From: Planctomycetota bacterium
Lineage (GTDB): Bacteria; Planctomycetota; Phycisphaerae; WQYP01
Assembly: GCA_021785155.1 (NCBI GenBank)
Contig: JAJYGE010000235.1
Span: forward strand, 1 to 5,371
Direction of reading: 5' to 3'
DNA: 5,371 nt
Of this stretch, positions 1-4,876 are shown one piece after another. Position 1 is the first letter of the stretch. Each line of letters starts with the position of its first letter. The notes under the pieces are model-generated. The model had not been told where the DNA came from. It searched no databases and worked only from the letters and a program-made list of their open reading frames with translations. The position numbers were made by a program, and so were the translations under genes.

Positions 1-2
1 CG

Positions 3-242
3 GTGGGACTTCCGGAAACATTCGGCACATTCCCCGGTGCTGGCGTTTCCGACAAATTGCCACTGGGTAAAACGAACGTGGCGGCGAGAAGGCTTACATC
101 CTACCCCGGCGAAATTTACTCCATTAAGTTTTCGGTGTTGGTCAGCACCCCCCGTAAGGGCCCCGCCCTGATCTCGGAACAACCCCCCGCCATGTTCAAG
201 ATTTCACACAATGTGCCGCCGAAGACAGGAGCTAAACAATGA
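3..242 (+). CDS. C-terminal part of an unrecognised or prepilin-like protein, open at left edge
   Basis: The frame is open from the window edge, so the true start lies upstream; the GTG at 3-5 is probably only an internal Val codon. The 79 visible residues have natural-looking composition and many codons with G or C in third position, and the two other forward frames are closed by stops (TAA at 68-70 in frame 2, TGA in frame 1 near 170), which argues for coding. No signal, membrane segment or catalytic motif is visible. The last dozen residues, SHNVPPKTGAKQ, resemble the His-containing run that precedes the DG core in H-X9-DG prepilins, but that core is not in this frame. It may therefore be the middle of the damaged pseudopilin described for 3-682. 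The alternative is a separate gene whose stop overlaps the next start as ATGA. Confidence 0.35.
   Translation: MGLPETFGTFPGAGVSDKLPLGKTNVAARRLTSYPGEIYSIKFSVLVSTPRKGPALISEQPPAMFKISHNVPPKTGAKQ
227..231 (+). promoter_or_regulatory. Shine-Dalgarno-like AGGAG before ATG 239
   Basis: AGGAG lies 7 bases before ATG 239. Together with the ATGA stop/start overlap it is the only argument that the 239-529 frame is translated on its own. It may be accidental coding sequence. Confidence 0.35.
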
Positions 243-529
243 TGTGCAAATATTGTATCGGGGAAAATGTAACCTGGGAAGACGAGGCCAAGAAGCAGCG
301 GCACTTGGTCGAAAATACCGCAATGCGTGATTCCAAAGGTGCGACTTATGGTACCATGAACCTTGATGGATTGTCCGGAACGCAAATGCTATTTCGTCAC
401 GCCGACCCTGCTCACGACCCGGCCTTAAATCCGCAATCCGCCCCCGGATACATATTGGTGACAGACAATGCGATTTTCGCTAATGTTTCTGGCACGATGG
501 GGTTGTCCAATGCCTTGGCCGTTCAATGA
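239..529 (+). CDS. Small ORF inside the prepilin-like remnant, 96 aa
   Basis: This frame can start at ATG 239, which overlaps the upstream TGA (240-242) and is preceded by AGGAG at 227-231 with a 7-base spacer, so coupled translation is possible. The product has no N-terminal prepilin helix and no signal peptide. Its second half (PGYILVTDNAIFANVSG) looks like the strand-rich segment that comes before the C-terminal motif of pseudopilins. That motif follows directly in the same frame after the TGA at 527-529, so the ORF is probably a truncated piece and not a complete protein. Changing the single codon (for example CGA to TGA) would explain the stop. The good ribosome-binding site may be a coincidence, because the same bases encode TGAKQ in the preceding frame. 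Confidence 0.35.
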   Translation: MMCKYCIGENVTWEDEAKKQRHLVENTAMRDSKGATYGTMNLDGLSGTQMLFRHADPAHDPALNPQSAPGYILVTDNAIFANVSGTMGLSNALAVQ

Positions 530-680
530 GCACAGTCCAACTGGGGGGATGGAACAACGGGTAAATTTTTACCCGCGGGTGCGAACGAAATGTATAATGA
601 CGGCTCGGTCGGATGGGTGCCGATGTCGCACATAAAAACGCATGTTTATCAGGTGGATATATTTTTTCGGTTGGCAACTT

Positions 681-684
681 AGGA
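681..684 (+). promoter_or_regulatory. Ribosome binding site deciding the GH116 start
   Basis: AGGA at 681-684 stands 6 bases before ATG 691 and overlaps the TAG (680-682) that ends the prepilin-like frame. It favours ATG 691 over the in-frame ATG 613, whose extra 26 residues would overlap the pseudopilin C-terminus and push the Tat motif deep into the protein. Confidence 0.55.
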
Positions 685-690
685 TCTGCG

Positions 691-3441
691 ATGAAAATAC
701 CAATTTCCGGCAACAATAGCCCTTGCTCCACCGGTGCAAAAGAGTGTGGTTGCCATAGTATATCACGCCGGACTTTCATAGCAGCGCTATCCGGCGGCAT
801 TGCCGCGGCCACGATGCTCAATGACCGTCCGGTAATGGCCGGGCCGTTTGAGAACGCCGACTTCGCCAAGCTGATTCCACCAGATAAAAAACTTCGCCCC
901 GAGTGGGTAAAATCACTATTTGAGCGAGGCGACCCGGCTGTTTACTCCAAAGGTCGCGGAGAATTGCAATTTATCGGCATGCCCGTGGGCGGCCTTTGCT
1001 GTGGCACGGTCTACCTGGGGGGTGACGGGAAGCTATGGCTGTGGGATATCTTCAATCAGAACCCCAAGGGTATAGAACCGCGGAACGTGTCGTGGAATGG
1101 CTTCGGCTACCCGCGCGATGTGAATACAAAGAATGGGGCAAATTATGTTTCGCCCGCAAACCCTGAGTCTCCATTCGAGCAGGGCTTTATACTGCGACTT
1201 AACGCCACCGATCGGCCAATGGACGCCCGTGGCTGGCAGAACATCACCTTCCGAGGCAACTATCCGGTGGGTGAGATTTTCTACACCGATCCGGATTGCC
1301 CTGTAACAGTAAAATTAGAAGCCTATTCGCCTTTTATACCGCTAAATACCGACGATTCCAGCTTGCCGGTAACGATATGCGAATTCTCTGTCACCAATCC
1401 CGGCGACAAGACACTTGCGATTGAGATGGCCGGATTTCTGCAAAATGCGTGCAGTTTGTTTTCGGTTCCGCCGAGGACCGGTTCGCGGGTCAACACCGTT
1501 AAAATAACCTCCGATGCGACCATTCTAAGCTCGTCATTGGATATGGAAATGGCCGCCGGTTATTCAGGGCACCAGGGGCCTGGCGCGAAGGCCGATTCAC
1601 TGAAAGTGAACGACCCGGATTTAGGCACCATGGCGATGGCTATATTGGGTAAAGCTGTCGGCAAGCCTAATCTCGCTGGTCAATTACCTTTTGACGCTCC
1701 GGAAGCCGATCGCGCTGAAGCGCCGGCGGAGCATCGCTTAATCGGCGGCTTGGTTCAATCTGTGCGATTGGCCCCTGGGCAATCCCAGACGATTACCTTT
1801 GCGATCGCTTGGCATTTTCCGAATACCGGTCATTTACCCATCGCCGACGCCTCCTCCGGTAATTACTACGCCAAGCGATTCGCGGATGCCGCAGCCGTGG
1901 TGGATCATGTTATGCGGGAATATCCACGATTAAGCCACGATACTAAATTGTGGCGCGACACCTGGTACGATTCCACTTTGCCATACTGGTTTCTGGACCG
2001 AACGGCCTATAACACGGCTTGCCTTGCCACCTCCACCAGCCACCGCTTTGGTACCGGCCTGTATTGGGGGTGGGAGGGAGTTGGGTGTTGCTTCGGGACG
2101 TGTACACATGTGTATCATTTCGCGCAAGCCACCGCACGACTGTTTCCGGATTTGGAGCGCATTTTAAGGCGGCGCACAGACTTTGGTGCGGCTCTGGATA
2201 AGACGACCGGGATGATCGGCTATCGCGGTCCGGGTACCGGCCCCGCCGTCGATGGTCAGGCGGGGATGATCCTCTGCGCTCTGCGCGAGCATCAGATGAG
2301 CGCGGATGATGCGTTCCTCCAGGCAATCTGGCCCGGTGTGCGACTGGCCATCGGCTGGCTGATGAACCATACCGATAAGAAAACTGGCTTGATTAATGGC
2401 CCCCAGCCCAACACACTGGATGCCCCATGGTATGGACAAATAGCGTGGATCAGCGGGTTATATGCGGCTGCACTTCAGGCTGGGGTGCGAATGGCTACAG
2501 ATATGGGTGACGATACGTTCGCGGCGGCATGTACGCGCAACTTTGCCCGGACCAAAAAATCCCTGGAAACTAAATTGTTTAACGGCGAATACTTCATCCA
2601 GAAGTCGGCACCTGGCCGCAGCCATTTGCTGGGTGCATATAAATCATCGTTCATCGAGCAGGTGCACGGCCAGACATGGGCCTGGCAAATTGGGCTAAGC
2701 CGGGTATTTGATCGGGCCAAAACCGTCAGCGCCCTCAAGGCCCTGTACAAATACAATTTCACCTTGAACGTCGGACCGTTCCGAATGAAGAATCCCGCCG
2801 GCCGCCCTTATGCCTTGGCGGGCGATGGCGGACTGATCATGGCCACAAATCCCAAGGGGTTGCCGGATCCCTTTGGAAACACATCGGCCGGGCAGTATGG
2901 TTATTTTGACGAGTGCATGAGTGGGTTTGAGCATCAGGCCGCCAGCATTATGCTTTCCGAGGGCCTTTTGTTGGAGGGTCTCGCTGTTACCCGGGCGATC
3001 GACGACCGGTACAGTGCGCGCCTGCGAAATCCATTCAATGAAATTGAGTGCAGCGATCATTATTCCCGTTCCATGGCCAGTTATGGCACATTTATCAGCA
3101 TCTGCGGATTTGAATATCATGGCCCCAAGGGGCATATTGGGTTTCTACCGCGATTAAAGCCGGAGAACTTCAAAGCCGCGTTTACCTCGGCGCAAGGTTG
3201 GGGAACCTTCTCCTTGCGACAACTTGCAACGCACCATGAAGCCTCGCTGAATCTGCGATGGGGAAAGTTGAAGATCACAACGCTGGCATTACCGGCCGGC
3301 AAGTTTTCTCGCGTGGCGGCAACGCTGAATGGAAGATCAATTGACGCGACGCTATCAATGACAAATGAGAAGTCTATCATTACGTTCAGGCGGAAATTGA
3401 CGATGAACGCCGATCAGGTTCTGATGGTGACGTTGTCGTAA
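691..3441 (+). CDS. Tat-exported GH116-family glycoside hydrolase (GBA2_N + DUF608 architecture)
   Basis: A 916-residue enzyme, intact, that probably hydrolyses a beta-glycosidic bond (beta-glucosidase, beta-xylosidase or glucosylceramidase-like) outside the cytoplasm. Seen: a Tat signal with SRRTFIAAL around residues 25-33, a short hydrophobic stretch and a possible cleavage site after VMA (48-50). The N-terminal beta domain starts at GMPVGG (96-101) with LWLWDIFNQNPKG. The (alpha/alpha)6 catalytic domain starts near YWFLDRT (432). Family hallmarks are WGWEGVGCCFGTCTHVYHF, DGQAGMIL, NTLDAPWYG, DECMSGFEHQ and RNPFNEIECSDHYSRSMASYG. By motif comparison with human GBA2 and the Thermoanaerobacterium enzyme, Glu462 is the likely nucleophile, Asp577 the acid/base, and Glu784 and Arg793 (nine apart, as in the reference) sugar-binding residues; this alignment is from memory. 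The spacing between the two catalytic residues (115) is shorter than in those references (about 150), suggesting another subfamily. It starts 8 bases after the prepilin remnant and converges with the regulator. The exact substrate cannot be told. Confidence 0.93.
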   Translation: MKIPISGNNSPCSTGAKECGCHSISRRTFIAALSGGIAAATMLNDRPVMAGPFENADFAKLIPPDKKLRPEWVKSLFERGDPAVYSKGRGELQFIGMPVGGLCCGTVYLGGDGKLWLWDIFNQNPKGIEPRNVSWNGFGYPRDVNTKNGANYVSPANPESPFEQGFILRLNATDRPMDARGWQNITFRGNYPVGEIFYTDPDCPVTVKLEAYSPFIPLNTDDSSLPVTICEFSVTNPGDKTLAIEMAGFLQNACSLFSVPPRTGSRVNTVKITSDATILSSSLDMEMAAGYSGHQGPGAKADSLKVNDPDLGTMAMAILGKAVGKPNLAGQLPFDAPEADRAEAPAEHRLIGGLVQSVRLAPGQSQTITFAIAWHFPNTGHLPIADASSGNYYAKRFADAAAVVDHVMREYPRLSHDTKLWRDTWYDSTLPYWFLDRTAYNTACLATSTSHRFGTGLYWGWEGVGCCFGTCTHVYHFAQATARLFPDLERILRRRTDFGAALDKTTGMIGYRGPGTGPAVDGQAGMILCALREHQMSADDAFLQAIWPGVRLAIGWLMNHTDKKTGLINGPQPNTLDAPWYGQIAWISGLYAAALQAGVRMATDMGDDTFAAACTRNFARTKKSLETKLFNGEYFIQKSAPGRSHLLGAYKSSFIEQVHGQTWAWQIGLSRVFDRAKTVSALKALYKYNFTLNVGPFRMKNPAGRPYALAGDGGLIMATNPKGLPDPFGNTSAGQYGYFDECMSGFEHQAASIMLSEGLLLEGLAVTRAIDDRYSARLRNPFNEIECSDHYSRSMASYGTFISICGFEYHGPKGHIGFLPRLKPENFKAAFTSAQGWGTFSLRQLATHHEASLNLRWGKLKITTLALPAGKFSRVAATLNGRSIDATLSMTNEKSIITFRRKLTMNADQVLMVTLS

Positions 3442-3454
3442 GAGCCTGCAAATA

Positions 3455-3853
3455 TTAAACAAGGAATTGATTGCGATGGCGGTATTCTCGGGGGGTTGTG
3501 CCCACGTAACGCCGAAATAATATCGAAAGCCGGGCGGCGTTAGCGAAACCCGCACGCGATGCGATCGTTGGCATGGCCATGTCGGTTTGCGAAAGCAACT
3601 GCTTGGCCAGTTCCACGCGGGCACGGCGGATTTCTTCTTGAGGCGTTGACCCCAGAGACTTGCGGAATTTCTGCTCCAGCCGCCGTCGCGAAATCGCCAC
3701 TTCCTGAGTTATATGCGCAACGCTGATGGGTTTGCGAATGTTTTCGCGGATGAAACGAACGGCATCGCGAACGTCCGGGTCGTCGATGCTTAATATATCC
3801 GTGGATGCCCGCGTGACCACGACCCCCGGCGAAAACAGGCGATGACTTTCCAT
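3455..3853 (-). CDS. XylR-family regulator, AraC-type DNA-binding half
   Basis: A 132-residue frame that can start at an internal ATG (3853-3851) with GGAGG at 3868-3864, 10 bases upstream. It holds the complete AraC/HTH_18 domain: a linker with DDPDVRDAVRFIREN, first HTH around ISVAHITQEVAISRRRLEQKF (residues 43-63) and second around MPTIASRAGFANAARLSILF (94-113), closing with the GTTPREYR signature. All family residues for folding appear present, so a free DNA-binding domain could in principle be made by re-initiation. More likely it is the 3' part of one regulator gene separated from its sensor by a frameshift. It ends 13 bp from the stop of the GH116 gene. Confidence 0.7.
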   Translation of the reverse strand: MESHRLFSPGVVVTRASTDILSIDDPDVRDAVRFIRENIRKPISVAHITQEVAISRRRLEQKFRKSLGSTPQEEIRRARVELAKQLLSQTDMAMPTIASRAGFANAARLSILFRRYVGTTPREYRHRNQFLV

Positions 3854-4622
3854 GGGTGCTTCGCCTCCGCATCATTTTTTCCAGAAGTTCCGCAGCCGCG
3901 AATCCAATCTCTTCCGCTGGCTGCGAAATGCTTGACAACGATGGCCGCGCCAAGGCACAAAGTATCTCATCATTATCGACACCCAAAACAGCCGCACTAT
4001 CCGGCACGGCAATTCCCGCTTCATTGCAACATAAAAGCACAATCATCGCGAAAAGATCGCAACTGGCAAAAACCGCCACTGGTTTTGGCAATTTGCGCAG
4101 CCATGCTTTCAAGCAACTGTTATCCGTGACCCAAAATGGGGATGGGCGGGCCGCTTTTTCCGCATCGGGAATCTGGATGGTCTGACATGAAAACCCCGCT
4201 TTCTGCAATGCCGAAGCAAAAGATCTCCCCCTCACTTCAGAGAACCAGAGGTTGGCACCATCAACGTACCCAAATGACTTGAATCCCCTCTCAATAAAAT
4301 ATTCCGCGGCAGTGCGTCCGATCTTTTCGTCATCGACCCCGATGCGGGCGCAATGGGGATTCGCCATGCAATTGCTCATATCAATCGATGGAACTCCCAG
4401 TTGCTTAACTAATTGGATCATTTCCGGGCTTTCAATAGAACCTATAATGCCGTCCGGCTTCCATGCCGCAAGCGTCTTGTGAACAGAATCCACCGGCAGC
4501 GCGCCGCGCCAGTGCCAGTGCGGCAGTCCCATGGCAAACCGTGAAATTCCATGCAGTACCTGCCTCTGGATAGCAGTTCGCATGGTAAACAGCAGTGCTA
4601 TTCGGCGTTCACGTAGATCCAT
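3540..4622 (-). CDS. XylR-family regulator, sugar-sensing half with out-of-frame tail
   Basis: This frame is open for 360 residues, but only the first 252 or so are meaningful. They form a LacI/PBP1-like ligand-binding domain: RRIALLFTM at the start, where the LacI-type N-terminal HTH is absent as usual in XylR proteins, then KPDGIIGSI, RIGVDDEKIGRTAAEYF, FKSFGYVDG, PVAVFASCDLFAM and VLGVDNDEILCALARPSLS, the last being very typical of XylR-type sensors. The final part AAELLEKMMR is the helix before the linker. After 3866 the reading is rich in Arg, His, Gly and Pro and shows no domain. As it stands the product would sense sugar but lack DNA-binding helices. The ligand is unknown; xylose or another plant-derived sugar is a family-based guess. 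Confidence 0.75.
   Translation of the reverse strand: MDLRERRIALLFTMRTAIQRQVLHGISRFAMGLPHWHWRGALPVDSVHKTLAAWKPDGIIGSIESPEMIQLVKQLGVPSIDMSNCMANPHCARIGVDDEKIGRTAAEYFIERGFKSFGYVDGANLWFSEVRGRSFASALQKAGFSCQTIQIPDAEKAARPSPFWVTDNSCLKAWLRKLPKPVAVFASCDLFAMIVLLCCNEAGIAVPDSAAVLGVDNDEILCALARPSLSSISQPAEEIGFAAAELLEKMMRRRSTHGKSSPVFAGGRGHAGIHGYIKHRRPGRSRCRSFHPRKHSQTHQRCAYNSGSGDFATAAGAEIPQVSGVNASRRNPPCPRGTGQAVAFANRHGHANDRIACGFR
3864..3868 (-). promoter_or_regulatory. SD-like GGAGG at the regulator frame break
   Basis: On the minus strand GGAGG (3868-3864) lies exactly at the break, overlaps an AGG arginine codon, and is 10 bases before ATG 3853. It could serve internal initiation of the HTH half. It also resembles the SD-like element that stimulates +1 recoding in prfB, though no stop codon follows in the zero frame here. 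It may be chance. Confidence 0.3.
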
Positions 4623-4638
4623 TTTGAGTTATCTCCGG

Positions 4639-4648
4639 CGATATATCG
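4639..4648. repeat. 10-bp perfect palindrome CGATATATCG in the regulator leader
   Basis: CGATATATCG is its own reverse complement and lies 16 bases upstream of the regulator start codon, just before its GGAG. It could be an autoregulatory site or simply chance; the symmetry does not extend further. Confidence 0.25.
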
Positions 4649-4789
4649 GTCCTTGGCTGCTCGACAGAATATCCTTAAGTGCTTCGCCTTGTCGACCTGA
4701 TCCACCGGGCAACGGAAAAAGTACTTTAATTCTGTTTCACAGTTTCGCCATAAAAAAACAGTTGCGCTCGCTGGTTACAGTTCATGCGG

Positions 4790-4795
4790 TATACT
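4790..4795 (+). promoter_or_regulatory. Possible -10 box TATACT for the beta-helix gene
   Basis: TATACT matches five of six positions of the sigma-70 -10 consensus. The sequence about 17 bases upstream (4767-4772, CTCGCT) is a poor -35, so transcription would need an activator. A start near 4802 would give a leader of about 75 bases that includes the right arm and most of the inverted repeat. Inferred from sequence alone. Confidence 0.3.
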
Positions 4796-4797
4796 AT

Positions 4798-4837
4798 ATC
4801 ACAGCGGTCTAAACAGTATCCATGACTTGGCTGTGAT
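4798..4837. repeat. 8-bp inverted repeat ATCACAGC...GCTGTGAT, candidate operator
   Basis: ATCACAGC (4798-4805) and GCTGTGAT (4830-4837) are perfect inverted copies with 24 bases between them, about three helical turns from centre to centre. They sit just after a TATACT box and 40 bases before the beta-helix start. The spacing suits a dimeric two-site regulator of the XylR type, or a loop in the mRNA leader. Binding by the neighbouring regulator is inference. Confidence 0.35.
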
Positions 4838-4864
4838 GGTACATTAAACATTTATTGTATTTCT

Positions 4865-4869
4865 GAGGA
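4865..4869 (+). promoter_or_regulatory. Ribosome binding site of the beta-helix gene
   Basis: GAGGA at 4865-4869 stands 7 bases before ATG 4877, an ideal spacing. It selects ATG 4877 over the in-frame ATG 4883 two codons later. Confidence 0.7.
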
Positions 4870-4876
4870 TAACGAT

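Larger units (their letters stand above)
3..682 (+). pseudogene. Prepilin-like (H-X9-DG C-terminal type) protein remnant, several frame breaks
   Basis: This stretch is best read as one or two decayed pseudopilin-like genes. Seen: frame 3 is open from the left edge to TGA 240-242 and ends with SHNVPPKTGAKQ. Frame 2 then carries NVTWED (266-283) and runs to TGA 527-529. Past that stop the same frame reads on without a gap through SNWGDGTTG, PAGANEMYNDGSVGWVPMS and ends at TAG 680-682. Family knowledge: planctomycete and lentisphaeral prepilin-like proteins end in a His/Asn-rich stretch followed by a DG-x-V-x-W core, which the segment 533-625 matches well. The junction at 207-283 looks like a second, eroded copy of the same motif split over frames (His at 207-209, VQILY in frame 1 at 244-258, NVTWED in frame 2). 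The N-terminal prepilin helix would lie left of the window. Inference: a broken gene, or an assembly with indels. The C-terminal assignment is fairly safe; the number of original genes is not. Confidence 0.55.
3455..4622 (-). pseudogene. XylR-family transcriptional regulator (LacI-like sensor + AraC HTH), split by a one-base frameshift
   Basis: Read with one base removed near 3866, the gene encodes 388 residues, about the length of E. coli XylR. Family knowledge: such proteins bind a sugar with a periplasmic-binding-protein-like domain and then bind DNA through two AraC-type helix-turn-helix motifs to control sugar-use genes. Seen: ATG 4622-4620 with GGAG at 4636-4633 (10-base spacer, rather long), the sensor domain in residues 1-252, and the HTH half in another frame ending at TAA 3457-3455. 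At the junction the minus strand reads ATG ATG CGG A GGC GAA GCA CCC ATG; skipping the A gives MMRGEAPMES, the usual linker of the family. Without the skip the sensor frame runs on into about 108 meaningless residues to 3540. It converges on the GH116 gene (13-bp gap) and diverges from the beta-helix enzyme. The break may be a real mutation, an assembly error or, less likely, recoding. Confidence 0.88.
4623..4876. promoter_or_regulatory. Divergent intergenic region between regulator and beta-helix enzyme
   Basis: These 254 bp contain no convincing gene; the forward frame across 4531-4812 is a shadow of the regulator plus spacer. The region must hold the promoters of both divergent genes and is the natural place for the regulator to bind. 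The right half (about 4740-4860) is clearly more A+T-rich than the flanking genes, and carries a TATACT box, an 8-bp inverted repeat and short direct repeats of GCGGTNTA (4786 and 4804). Near the regulator start there is a 10-bp palindrome (4639-4648). No full -35/-10 pair near consensus was found on either strand, which would suit activator-dependent promoters. Confidence 0.5.

Noticed and set aside
527..529. TGA read as selenocysteine or as a reassigned sense codon
   Set aside because: No Cys or Sec is expected at this place in pseudopilins, no convincing hairpin follows directly, and the other genes use TGG and no internal TGA.
613..690. Longer GH116 start at ATG 613 (26 extra residues)
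   Set aside because: The extension overlaps the pseudopilin C-terminus in another frame, has no ribosome site, and moves the Tat motif to about residue 52. ATG 691 has AGGA at 6 bases.
480..869. Minus-strand ORF of 129 codons
   Set aside because: It lies antisense to the pseudopilin tail and the GH116 signal region, has no recognisable domain, and is typical out-of-frame shadow.
1943..3135. Minus-strand ORFs inside the GH116 gene (1943-2326, 2164-2439, 2475-2762, 2695-3135)
   Set aside because: They are antisense to a fully conserved catalytic domain; their products are rich in Arg, Pro and His and have no domain.
3442..3454. Terminator between the convergent GH116 and regulator genes
   Set aside because: The gap is only 13 bp and no stem-loop with a T-run could be found across the two gene ends.
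3875..3880. A6 run (minus strand) as slippage site for the regulator frameshift
   Set aside because: A change by one base at this run would lead straight into TGA (3874-3872 in the new frame), so it cannot join the two halves.
3842..4482. Plus-strand ORFs opposite the regulator (3842-4129, 3856-4185, 4252-4482)
   Set aside because: Antisense shadows of the XylR sensor domain, which is clearly coding on the minus strand.
4661..4695. Inverted repeat TCGACA...TGTCGA in the spacer
   Set aside because: Only six bases per arm with 23 between; expected by chance in this length and not extended.
4531..4812. Plus-strand 93-codon ORF across regulator start and spacer
   Set aside because: It lacks a domain, ends in the A+T-rich promoter region and overlaps the real minus-strand start.
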